From contig JANQEO010000334.1 in the NCBI GenBank assembly GCA_028278325.1, positions 1 to 50,775 of the forward strand: DNA of 50,775 nucleotides. The letters run 5' to 3'. Below the pieces are notes generated by a model. That model worked only from the letters and a program-made list of their open reading frames with translations. It had not been told where the DNA came from and did no database searches. This DNA is from Candidatus Binatia bacterium (GTDB lineage Bacteria > Desulfobacterota > Binatia > UBA1149 > JAJCZL01). Made by a program: the position numbers and the translations under genes. This document shows, one piece after another, positions 1-8,286 of the stretch; the first letter of the stretch is position 1; the number at the start of each line of letters is the position of its first letter.

Positions 1-981
1 ATGGGTGCCTTCCCGTCACAACGCTTGCCCTGGTGCGGACGTCGGTGATTGTACTCTTCGAGCCAGTCGTCGAGATCGGCCTGCAACTCCTCAAGTGCCG
101 TGTAGATCTTCTTTCGGAACGCGACGGTGTAGAACTCGTCCTTCACCGTCTTGTGGAAGCGCTCACAGATCCCGTTCGTTTGCGGATGCTTGGTCTTCGT
201 CCTGGTATGATCGATGTCGGTCAGGGCCAAGTAGAGCTGGTACTCGTGCCGCTCGACGTGACCGCAGTACTCGGTGCCGCGGTCGGTCAAGATGCGCAGT
301 AGCGACACGTCCTCGGCCTCGAAGAACGGGATCACCCGGTCGTTCAGGTGGTCCGCCGCCGTTAGTGCCGTCTTCTGGGTGTAGAGCTTGCAGATGGCCA
401 CCCGGCTGTAGGTGTCGATGAAGGTCTGCTGGTAGATCCGGCCGACGCCCTTGATCGTACCGACGTAATTAGGTGTCCTGGGCCCCCAGGTAGCCGGGAT
501 GCTCGGTCTCGATCTCTCCGTGGGCTTCCTTCTCTTGCTGGGCCTTCTCAAGGGCCTGGATCTGGTTCTCGGTCAGGGTGATCCCTTCTTTGGCCGCCTT
601 CTCTTCCAGAGCCCGCAGGCGTTTCTTCATCGTCTCCAGTTCGTTGCGTTGCCACACGCCCCGAACGCCGGCCGGAGAGATCGAGATGCCCTGCTCGAGC
701 AGCTTGGCGGCCGCTCGAACCTGGCCATACGCCGGATAATCGAAGGCGACCTGGACGACTGCGGCTTCGATCTCCTCGGAGACCCGGTTACGCGGATTCG
801 GCTTTCTGCGACTGATCTCTCGCAGGCCTTCGAGGCCGTTCTCTTCGTAGCGCTTCTTCAGGCGGTAAAACGTGTCGCGGGAGTAGCCTAGGGTCCTGCA
901 GGCTTCGCTGACGTTGCCGAGGTAGTTGCCGAGTTCTAGCAGATTGAGCTTCCCTTTGATAAGCTTGTCTTGGGTCGTCAT
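1..981 (-). pseudogene. IS481-family transposase, frameshifted and cut at window edge
   Basis: The N-terminal part (981 down to 469, 170 aa, ATG start) has a helix-turn-helix (GNVSEACRTLGYSRDTFYRL) followed by a coiled linker and the motif HPGYLGAQDT, which in this family leads straight into the DDE catalytic core. A TAA stop interrupts at 469-471. Shifting by one base restores the reading NYVGTIKGVGRIYQQTF, and the integrase core continues to position 1 with DTYSRVAICKLYTQKT, ILTDRGTEYCG, DHTRTKTKHPQTNGICERFH and RPHQGKRCDGKAP. The DDE residues fall in DTYS, LTDRG and the E of NGICERFH. The extra base is either a disabling frameshift or, less likely, a programmed shift. The last residues lie beyond the window. 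Confidence 0.85.
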
Positions 982-1080
982 CGGTACTCTCCTTTGCTCA
1001 AGTGACTGGTATCACGAGCAAAGTACCATGACGACCCGCCCTCAATCGAGGGCAGGTGTCCGATCTAGTCTCAACTTCTA
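1..1080 (-). mobile_element. IS481-family insertion sequence, partial (cut by window edge)
   Basis: Most of this stretch reads on the minus strand as an IS481-type transposase (separate entry). The outer end on the right is placed near 1050-1080, where the transposase leader stops and the reading frame of a serine recombinase remnant begins. The sequence GTGTCCGATCTAGTCTC near 1057-1075 may be the terminal repeat, but the other end lies outside the window, so no inverted repeat or target duplication can be confirmed. The insertion appears to have cut the recombinase gene whose tail lies immediately to the right. Confidence 0.7.
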
Positions 1081-1081
1081 C

Positions 1082-1447
1082 AAGACCCTGCAGAGCTCAA
1101 TCGATCAGGCGTACGAGGACCGATTGAGGAACGTCATCGACGAGGCGCTCTTCGTGCGGAAGAGTGGAACGTGGCGCTCGGAGATGCACGACATCGAGAT
1201 CGAGCTGGAAGGGCTGCGTGAAGCTACGAAGTCGTACCACGAAGAAGGGCTGAAGCTGCTAGAACTCGCGCAAGTCGCTCATGCGAAGTACCTTGCGTCG
1301 AATCCAGAGAAGCAGGCCAAGATCCTCAAATGCGTCGGCTCGAACTTTGTCTTCGATGGCGCAACTATCTCCGCTACATACAGAAAGCCGTTCGACGTGC
1401 TCGCCGAACGGCCCTCATCTGAAAATTGGCTCCCCGGGTGGGACTAG
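1082..1447 (+). pseudogene. Serine recombinase, C-terminal remnant ending in the att core
   Basis: About 121 codons resemble the C-terminal end of large serine recombinases: a coiled-coil stretch (SIDQAYEDRLRNVIDEALF), then YHEEGLKLLELAQVAHAKYL and a tail of the LKCVGSNFVFDGATISATYR type followed by KPFDVLAE. The resolvase catalytic domain and the recombinase domain are missing, apparently removed by the adjacent IS481 copy. An open frame runs back to 926, but its first 50 or so codons are IS-derived. The final residues ENWLPGWD are encoded by the att-like repeat at 1424-1445, so the gene ended at the integration site. It differs in type from the complete recombinase at 22998-24563. Confidence 0.75.
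1424..1445 (+). repeat. att-like repeat, left copy of the tRNA-Asn 3' end
   Basis: The 22 bases starting AATTGGCTCCCC are the same, with one mismatch (G for A at 1440), as 33830-33851, where they form the CCA end, acceptor stem and part of the T arm of tRNA-Asn. Both copies have the same orientation and lie 32.4 kb apart. A displaced copy of a tRNA 3' end is the usual mark of site-specific integration. The left copy is also the 3' end of the recombinase remnant, as expected if an older element's recombinase ran into the integration core. Confidence 0.7.
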
Positions 1448-1750
1448 AAAGGGAACTCGGAGTCTCAGACTCGAAATCCTCTGAAACGGGCCCAAACCAC
1501 CGAAAAGGATCAGGTGCGGCGATTCGAGCCCCTCGAGGTATCTCAGACTGGCCGTCAGGAGCCCGCTGCCGGCCCGTGGGCGTCGCGTAGAGCGGAAGTC
1601 ACTTCGGCCATGGCCAGCCCGCCAGCCTCCTTCTCAAACGATTCTCCGCGCCGCCTTACGTTGCCCGGCAACTCCGCTGATCGCGAGGGCACTACTTCAA
1701 TGCTCTGGTTCGCGGTGTACAATATCGCAGCAGTGCATCCGAGAGAACGC
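1448..1750. other. Non-coding stretch at the left end of the element
   Basis: About 300 bases between the recombinase remnant and the 3' end of the first cargo gene. I see no convincing gene, RNA or strong hairpin. An open frame from 1514 to 1837 lacks protein-like composition and overlaps the cargo gene. If the att interpretation is right, this stretch would contain the left recombination arm of the element. Confidence 0.4.
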
Positions 1751-2374
1751 CTATCGATATTGCGCCTTGATGCTTCCCCAACTCACATCACCAGACGGCA
1801 CCGATCCCGAGTCTCGAACGAGCCAATGCCCTACTGAAAAGGAGGCCTGATCGACTGGATCGCCAACGCCATAGACTACAGCTGATAGCGATTCCGCTTC
1901 TCTCATATTGCTGTTCACCCAACTGATGGCGATGGTCGAGCGCATTCGCAGATTCTCTCCCACTTCCTGACTATTGATCCCAGCACAAATCTGCGTGCAC
2001 CCGATGCATCCGTGCATTACGGTGTCAAACGTGATACCAAGAAGCCTAAGTGCCTCTACGTATAAAGGAGCCTCATCTGGATTCAAGGTACCTATCTCAG
2101 ACAAACCGGCCGAAACGTAGAACAGGACCTCGATTTCCGAAGGTGTCGCATAACGCCATCCAAAGTACGCTCCGCCCTCCTCGAGGCCTGCTTCGATATC
2201 CAGAACGGACATGTCAGCAGACTGGTCTACGTCAAGCCATTCGAGTCCCGTATCACTATCGTGCGTGATCGATGCAACTCCAAATTCACTATCCTGTTCT
2301 GTCAGCTCTGCGAAGCCCACTGACGCGAACATTAATAGCGGAATCGCAGCTCCAATAGATAGACATACTTTCAT
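1751..2374 (-). CDS. Secreted protein of the EWLD (Lcl/DUF1566-like) type
   Basis: 207 aa. An N-terminal signal peptide (MKVCLSIGAAIPLLMFASVGFA) is followed by a mature domain containing DTGLEWLDVDQSADMS and GWRYATPSEIEVLF. This pattern is known from exported proteins of many Gram-negative bacteria that often carry a C-terminal PEP-CTERM or similar anchor. Here the C-terminus (SWGSIKAQYR) shows no anchor or FlgD-like sorting domain, so the protein is either periplasmic or has lost its tail. A pair of cysteines (HGCIGCTQIC) could form disulfides. It lies 62 bp downstream of the giant exported protein and is probably co-transcribed with it. The specific function is unknown. Confidence 0.7.
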   Translation of the reverse strand: MKVCLSIGAAIPLLMFASVGFAELTEQDSEFGVASITHDSDTGLEWLDVDQSADMSVLDIEAGLEEGGAYFGWRYATPSEIEVLFYVSAGLSEIGTLNPDEAPLYVEALRLLGITFDTVMHGCIGCTQICAGINSQEVGENLRMRSTIAISWVNSNMREAESLSAVVYGVGDPVDQASFSVGHWLVRDSGSVPSGDVSWGSIKAQYR

Positions 2375-2436
2375 ATTTCTACATTTCTCACTTCCGCAAC
2401 GAATCCATCGCCTGCTGCATTAATCTGATCGTGACG

Positions 2437-5400
2437 CTATTTCATAAGCGTGACTTTCAGAATCTGGTTTCCGCTATCTTGCGAGCTCATTCGTACGAAG
2501 TACACCCCGCTAGCAACTTTGCCCCCTGAGTTATCGCGCCCGTCCCAAACTAGCTGAAGATCCGGGTTTGTTTCACTACTCGCATCCAGTAGCGTCTTTA
2601 TTAAACGCCCTCGTATATCATAAACCGCCACGCGAATTCTCTGTGGAGATGCCACCGCCATTCGCACAACCGTCGTCGGATTAAAGGGATTCGGCGATGC
2701 AGATATCAATAGCGTCCTACTCGGAGTATTCGCGGCGATCTCAGCAATACTACCATCTCCTAGTCTATTGGGCTTCCCCGGGGTCCCACGTTTACCCGGC
2801 GCATACTCCGGAGCATCGGTGACCCACTTAACCGTTCGCCCCGTGGAGTCCGCAACTCGCTGAATACTGCAGCGGCCGCCCAAGCTCTTCGCAGAAAGCG
2901 AGTCTGCAGGAACTACGTCAGCAATATTTCCGAACGGATCGGCAACAACTAATCCATCCACATCCAGAACATCGTCAATTTCCTCTGCCGGGACGCCGAC
3001 CATCCGGCCTCGTTCGTCCATAAGGTCGCCGTCAATTCTCAATACTCCAAACTCTCCCGGCTGAACCACTAATGTAGGTTCCTCGGCGAATCGATACGTT
3101 ATCCCGCCTCCACTAGAGAACCGCCAACCATTAAGACAAACAGATCGACTCCCCGTGTTCGCCAATTCTATCCATTCAAAATTAACGGACTTCCCCGGCA
3201 TCGGCATGCCTTCTTCAATAATGATCCCGTCGTCATCTGGGTCTGCCTGGCAGACTACACCGTCGAGAACAGGAGATGTATTTCCGTGAACATCTCTAAT
3301 ACCAAGAGCCTCTACGCGAAAATACTTGTTCTCCGGTATATCGGAGTCCAGTTCCAGGTATATATCCTGGCCCGAAACGACGACTCGAGTAATCGATTTT
3401 TCCAGATGTGGTGGATCGCCATTATACACACGATATATTCCTGTGTCCGTCAAACTGGCCCCAGACGCCGTAGTCGGTAATATCGGCTCATCAATTCGCA
3501 CATGCACCCAGTCGCGATAGATAAACCACAGACCCGTGTGTTCGAGACCTGGAGCACGTGTATCATCAATAAGCACCGTGAGCTCTTCTGAAGCCCCCGG
3601 CTCATCGAATCGGAAAATCGCTCCAGACTCACACCCCCACCCACACGGAACCGAGGGCACTAGTGGATCAGTAAAAGACGGGAAGGGAATATTCCGGAGA
3701 CGAATCGTCGGATCATACCCCTCCTCTGCCACCACGGCGCGGAACTTGTATAAAGCCACAGCCCCCGCACTAGCATCCAGACATGTGTTCAGATAGCACT
3801 CGTAGTTCATGAACGTACCATTCATATTTACACCATCGAACATACGCTCTTCTAACCTCGGCTGCAGTTGCCCCGGAAGAGTTACGCCAACTTCGAATCG
3901 CTCCAAGCTTGGCGCCGCCGGCATAACTCCAGATCCATCATACATGAGGTAGTACTCAAACTCCTGATTCGGGGCCACCGGCCCAATAGTCGTCGCGATC
4001 CCACCATTCGGATCAGCAGTTAGATAAATGCGCCCTATCGATCTGACCGGCTCTGCATCAGAAAGCGTCACGACAGTCCCCGAAGGTATCGTCGGTTCCT
4101 CCGTATATCTACCCCAGGGCCATTCAACCCGAACTCGCTGCACCTCTTCGTTGGTTCCGAGCCCGATCGTCATCGTATGTGACATGCGCCCCGAGCCGCC
4201 AACTGCCCCTACCGCTTGTCTCGACTGCACCACTCCATCTGGCGTATACACGAGTACACGCGCCCCTACGCCGTTGCTGTTAGCGTACTCGCCATCAAGC
4301 AGTATTTGGATCGAGTTCTTTCTGCTCCCAAGCTCATTCTCGTAGAGTCGATTGAACACGTCACCCGATGCGATCGGACTGAGAACACCGAAATATACAT
4401 CCTCATCGCCATCCGTGTCGTAATCCGCTATGCCAATCGTACGCGGCTCCGACGGAACCGTCGCATTAAATAGCGTCGACGCTACGAAGTAGTCAGACGG
4501 AAATCGATTCTCCCAAAAAATTACTTCTGCACCGGCCGCTACGCAGTCTAAGTCACCGTCATTATCCATATCGAACCACGCTACGGCTCTAACTCCAAAC
4601 TCAACGACGGACATCCCGCTTTGCTGCGTTACATCGTCAAGTGTGCCGCCCTGGTTCCTCAGCAAGACGTTCGGAGTCTGGTATCCAGCCCCATATCCCA
4701 CGAAGAGATCTACGTCTCCATCGTTATCATAATCGCCCCATGCGGCTGCTCTGATACCACCGCTAGCTAGTGAGCCGAGTCCTACATCCAGAGACACGTC
4801 GAGAAATGACCAATCCCCTTGATTCTCTAATAGTACCGGCTCTCCCGTACTGAGAACCGAAAACAGATCCACATATCCGTCATTATTCCAATCCGCGAAT
4901 GCCAACTCCCTCGACAGAGATAAGTCCGTCAAACCGGGAACACTCTCCGCCTGTAGTGATGCTTCACCCTCTGGTTGGATATAATTCCGCAATACAAGGG
5001 GACCCATTCCCTCTCGTCCAACCACGAGATCAAGGTCTCCATCATTCTCCAGATCGACCCACTCCGCATCGAATCCGATATTCGCATCTTGAATCGCCGC
5101 CAAATCGCCTTGAATCGTCGAAACAAAAAGCGGGTCGCCGCCATGGGTTTCGTTCAACAAGAGACTATTCGGAGCGTCTGGCGCCGCTTCGTCTCCGTTC
5201 ACCAAGTATACATCCTCGTCACCGTCATTATCAACGTCACCCCATACAGCCGCTCTTGTGGGTGTTCTTTGAGTCAACTCTTCGCAACCCGCCCCATTCG
5301 ACACAATCTCGAAAGCACCATTACCGACGTTTCTTGCTAGCGTATTCTCTGGTGAATGGACCGGCGCATCTCCGTACTCGCCAAGTGCCAGCATTAGATC

Positions 5401-7050
5401 CTCGTCACCATCATCGTCGTAATCAACCCACCCAACACCATTTGTTACTTTATACTGAGCACGAAACGGCTCCGTCGTCTTATCAACCAGAGCACTGTCC
5501 CTATACCTAGCCAAACACGTGTGATTAATGCCAGATACGGATACAACACGAACGTTGTCGAAGCATTCCGGCTCTTGTAGATCGTCCCATTGATCGAAGA
5601 AGTAGAGCACACCATCGCTCTCAAACTCGGCAGGCACCCCCACAGTCAACGACTGAACTGATGTCGAGAAATAGTGCAGCGCGGGCATCTCCACTAATTG
5701 CGTGGTGCTTCCACTCCCATCGTGCTCGATAATCGACGCGCTCGTCCCGTAGATATCCTTCCCTCCGCATATCGCAGACACGACTACCATGGGCCCGTTG
5801 TCTTCAAAGAACTCCCACCGGTGATAGGGTTCGTGTCCGGTGTTCGTCCGACGGCCCCAGGCATCCTTATACGCCGGCGTTTTGGGGGCCCTATTCCCAA
5901 TATCTTCATCGAAATTGAACAATGGAGAGTTACTCCACGGATCTGCTGTTATATACTGACCCCAATAGATATTCGCTCTTTTCCACGCCTCATTCGGGCG
6001 CGTGCTAAAGTATTGCTCGCCGCACCCGTCGTTGTCCGAATCATTACCGTGGGTGTCGACTCTCGGATAGATCTCTACATCAACGCTCTCATAGTTTATA
6101 AATTTGCCTCCAGGCTCGACCGTTTCCGTGTTCGGTGTAAATACTGTAACTCCCAAGATTTGTATAGTTGCCCCAACATCCCTCCAGTCACCGAAACCCG
6201 GATATGATCCTCCGCTTGCGGGCCCTGATCCGTTAATTCCCGTTACCAACAAATCTGCGTACCCACCAACGTAGATCAATGGATGTGTATCGTTGATGAA
6301 ATGCAAGCTAGAAAGACGCCCTCCATCGACAACCATATACCTCTCGTGGAAATAGAAATCAATCGCGACTATCTCAGCAGTGGATACATCGGCGGCTGAC
6401 AAAACGACATTAATGTGCTCCCAGTCGCCCTCATGATTATTGATATTGTCGTTGTATGGATAGAAAATCCAGTACTGAATAACGCACTCTGTACCATCCA
6501 TAAACAGGTGTGCATATACTTTTGGGTCAAAAGCGCTACCAGGCAAGCACGCACTACCGCCGTTTAAGTAGTTGTCGTTCCAGATAGACGATAGCTCCTC
6601 GCCCCAGCTACCATACTGTAGATGTAGGTATACCTCGCAGCCGCTACCTGAACACACGGCGAGACTTGGGTAATGACTTGCAGCCACGAACTGAAGACCG
6701 TCATCACGATTTTCTATCGGGTCGTTCTGATAGTCGAAGACATAATTGTATGGCTGCGAAGTCAGGCTGAGAGGATCGTTCTCACCGTCAACAAGCCAGT
6801 CTCCAGATGTAAGACTAAAAAACGAGCACCACAAATCGTTGCCGTCTAGGCCTAGGCCGTCAGAACTCATTATCTCTACGGGCTCGGGCTCAATAATCCT
6901 GTCTTTGTGCAGTATAAATGCCGGTCTGTACTTCTCAGCAAGCAGCAGTTCGATATCATCGCTGATACCATTGTTATCCACGTCGTCCGCCATCACGGGG
7001 AACGCCACAGATACAACGAACAGTACAGAAGAGAGCAGAATAAGCCTCAT
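2437..7050 (-). CDS. Giant exported Vps62/FG-GAP/ASPIC/lamin-tail protein with FlgD-type sorting domain
   Basis: 1537 aa. Signal peptide at residues 1-21. A calcium-loop-like motif (DVDNNGISDD) precedes a Vps62-like domain (about 30-350) with YWIFYPYND and HEGDWEHINVVL. Residues about 540-890 hold at least seven FG-GAP/VCBS repeats with DxDxDxD calcium loops (DYDDDGDEDL, DVDNDGDEDV, DLENDGDLDL, DYDNDGDVDL and others). An ASPIC/UnbV-like domain follows (about 910-1000, VRVEWPWGRY), then a lamin-tail domain (about 1270-1370, NFEWIELANTGSRSVCLNGW). The C-terminus has NPFNPTTVVRM and a FlgD Ig-like domain ending in GVYFVRMS and LKVTLMK, the usual C-terminal domain of cargo proteins in FCB-type phyla. 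It is probably a calcium-bound surface or secreted protein. The gene is distinctly AT-richer than the backbone, which suggests transfer. Confidence 0.85.
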   Translation of the reverse strand: MRLILLSSVLFVVSVAFPVMADDVDNNGISDDIELLLAEKYRPAFILHKDRIIEPEPVEIMSSDGLGLDGNDLWCSFFSLTSGDWLVDGENDPLSLTSQPYNYVFDYQNDPIENRDDGLQFVAASHYPSLAVCSGSGCEVYLHLQYGSWGEELSSIWNDNYLNGGSACLPGSAFDPKVYAHLFMDGTECVIQYWIFYPYNDNINNHEGDWEHINVVLSAADVSTAEIVAIDFYFHERYMVVDGGRLSSLHFINDTHPLIYVGGYADLLVTGINGSGPASGGSYPGFGDWRDVGATIQILGVTVFTPNTETVEPGGKFINYESVDVEIYPRVDTHGNDSDNDGCGEQYFSTRPNEAWKRANIYWGQYITADPWSNSPLFNFDEDIGNRAPKTPAYKDAWGRRTNTGHEPYHRWEFFEDNGPMVVVSAICGGKDIYGTSASIIEHDGSGSTTQLVEMPALHYFSTSVQSLTVGVPAEFESDGVLYFFDQWDDLQEPECFDNVRVVSVSGINHTCLARYRDSALVDKTTEPFRAQYKVTNGVGWVDYDDDGDEDLMLALGEYGDAPVHSPENTLARNVGNGAFEIVSNGAGCEELTQRTPTRAAVWGDVDNDGDEDVYLVNGDEAAPDAPNSLLLNETHGGDPLFVSTIQGDLAAIQDANIGFDAEWVDLENDGDLDLVVGREGMGPLVLRNYIQPEGEASLQAESVPGLTDLSLSRELAFADWNNDGYVDLFSVLSTGEPVLLENQGDWSFLDVSLDVGLGSLASGGIRAAAWGDYDNDGDVDLFVGYGAGYQTPNVLLRNQGGTLDDVTQQSGMSVVEFGVRAVAWFDMDNDGDLDCVAAGAEVIFWENRFPSDYFVASTLFNATVPSEPRTIGIADYDTDGDEDVYFGVLSPIASGDVFNRLYENELGSRKNSIQILLDGEYANSNGVGARVLVYTPDGVVQSRQAVGAVGGSGRMSHTMTIGLGTNEEVQRVRVEWPWGRYTEEPTIPSGTVVTLSDAEPVRSIGRIYLTADPNGGIATTIGPVAPNQEFEYYLMYDGSGVMPAAPSLERFEVGVTLPGQLQPRLEERMFDGVNMNGTFMNYECYLNTCLDASAGAVALYKFRAVVAEEGYDPTIRLRNIPFPSFTDPLVPSVPCGWGCESGAIFRFDEPGASEELTVLIDDTRAPGLEHTGLWFIYRDWVHVRIDEPILPTTASGASLTDTGIYRVYNGDPPHLEKSITRVVVSGQDIYLELDSDIPENKYFRVEALGIRDVHGNTSPVLDGVVCQADPDDDGIIIEEGMPMPGKSVNFEWIELANTGSRSVCLNGWRFSSGGGITYRFAEEPTLVVQPGEFGVLRIDGDLMDERGRMVGVPAEEIDDVLDVDGLVVADPFGNIADVVPADSLSAKSLGGRCSIQRVADSTGRTVKWVTDAPEYAPGKRGTPGKPNRLGDGSIAEIAANTPSRTLLISASPNPFNPTTVVRMAVASPQRIRVAVYDIRGRLIKTLLDASSETNPDLQLVWDGRDNSGGKVASGVYFVRMSSQDSGNQILKVTLMK

Positions 7051-7093
7051 ATTGACTACCCCCGATTAGAATTGAAATCGGCAAGGTGGATGG

Positions 7094-7624
7094 TCAATTC
7101 AATCCACTCATCCCACCTAGCCCACTGCCAAGCCCGACAGCGACCGCAACAGCAGCTACGCCAATCAGAACATAGAGAATTGCCGTCGTGCCTCTTGTAG
7201 CACTCGGAATCTCGATTCTCTTGATTGAATCGAAACGAATCTCTCGTGTTTCGAATCCGTAGTTACTGTGTCGTCCAATATGTAGTTCGCATTCCCCAAT
7301 ACTCTCTATACTCCCAGCTACCGTCTCGTTATCGAGCATTGTGATACGCACATCTTGCCCGATATACAGTTGTTCGGAAACTAGCTCGCAATTTCGGGGG
7401 GCATCTTCTGTGGCAATTTCAATCGCGCTATAACCCGAACACCCAACAAGTAGCAGAAGGCCGCATACTGCAATTATGACCTGCCACCCGCGACGTGCAA
7501 TCTTCGTAAGCTTCGGTATCTGCCAGCTCCCGCCGCTCCATTTATATATTGTCGCACGGCAAAGTTGCGGTGCAGCCGGTATTCGCGAGCCCCGACAGAG
7601 AAAAAAAACTCTTGTTGCTATCAT
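7094..7624 (-). CDS. Putative lipoprotein with a C-terminal membrane segment
   Basis: A hydrophobic segment ending in the lipobox LLVGC at about residue 62 (VIIAVCGLLLLVGCSGYSAI) indicates a lipoprotein. A small beta-rich domain follows (LYIGQDVRITMLDNETVAGSIESIGECELHIGR), reminiscent of Sm/SH3-like folds, and a second hydrophobic glycine-rich segment (AILYVLIGVAAVAVAVGLG) lies near the C-terminus. The first 40 or so residues upstream of the signal look unnatural, so the real start is probably an internal non-ATG codon nearer the signal. It reads in the same direction as the giant exported protein, which starts 43 bp downstream, so the two may form an operon. Function unknown. Confidence 0.6.
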   Translation of the reverse strand: MIATRVFFLCRGSRIPAAPQLCRATIYKWSGGSWQIPKLTKIARRGWQVIIAVCGLLLLVGCSGYSAIEIATEDAPRNCELVSEQLYIGQDVRITMLDNETVAGSIESIGECELHIGRHSNYGFETREIRFDSIKRIEIPSATRGTTAILYVLIGVAAVAVAVGLGSGLGGMSGLN

Positions 7625-7920
7625 AAATGAACCTGATCCAAAGTATCGGTCCCAATCAACGCTGAAATCTAGTCTATTGACTTATACCAATTTTTCGCCG
7701 GGAGGTCAATAACCACATGTATAACCAATGATTTCATTGGCGTTCGAAATGAAGACATTGGAGACAAGTAAGTCGCGATTCAGTGAAGCTGGTGCGAATC
7801 TATTTCTTTCGAACCGCTAGTCACGCAAGAAACACGCATAACACCACAACACCGCTTCTCAATCTTATCAGATAGCGGTCGCGATGCGTTCTAACGGAAG
7901 CCTTTGGCGGCCTCGCTATT
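7625..7920. other. AT-rich intergenic stretch between left cargo and phage-like core
   Basis: No gene, RNA or clear hairpin recognised. Base composition changes here from AT-rich cargo on the left to GC-rich phage-like genes on the right, so it marks an internal module boundary. Confidence 0.4.
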
Positions 7921-8100
7921 CTATTCCTCGTCGACTCGCGCGCCCGGCGCCTGCTCCTTCACGAGCACGATGCCGTGCTTGCAGTCGGACTTGTCTTTGT
8001 AGCCCTCAGCGGAATCCGCGATGATCTCGTGGTTGCCGCTAGCCCGCAGCCGCCAACGCCACTCTCCGGCGTTGTCCTTGTAGACCTCAAAATGCGCCAT
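7921..8100 (-). CDS. YegP-like (DUF1508) small protein
   Basis: 59 aa starting MAHFEVYKDNAGEWRWRL and continuing with RASGNHEIIADSAEGYKDK and a CKHGIVLVK segment. This matches a single copy of the YegP/UPF0339 domain, a small beta-alpha fold of unknown role that is common in bacteria and mobile elements. The ATG at 8098-8100 is chosen because AGGAGG lies nine bases upstream, although the frame stays open to 8130. It is the last gene of the leftward block, separated from the terminase gene by about 190 bp that contain a perfect palindrome. Confidence 0.75.
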   Translation of the reverse strand: MAHFEVYKDNAGEWRWRLRASGNHEIIADSAEGYKDKSDCKHGIVLVKEQAPGARVDEE

Positions 8101-8216
8101 GTCGGTCCTCCTCGTTTGGCGAGTAGCCAAGTAGGTTCATCGCGACCGGGGATGCGACTGAAGCGGGCGAGACAGCGATTCGAGCTGGCGCAAGACGGTC
8201 GAGTGAGGAATCCTCT

Positions 8217-8230
8217 GTCATGTACATGAC
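8217..8230. promoter_or_regulatory. 14-bp perfect palindrome upstream of the YegP-like gene
   Basis: GTCATGTACATGAC is a perfect inverted repeat located 117 bp upstream of the YegP-like start and just downstream of the terminase stop. It has the size and symmetry of a dimeric repressor operator. No regulator can be assigned. A 14-bp palindrome can also occur by chance. Confidence 0.3.
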
Positions 8231-8286
8231 GGCTGAGGGTCGTTTGGATGTAAAAATCTCTGCGACGAGGCAGAATTTTCTGTTCG

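Noticed and set aside
1514..1837. A 107-aa plus-strand open frame at the left end of the element
   Set aside because: No natural composition or start signal, and it overlaps the 3' end of the secreted-protein gene.
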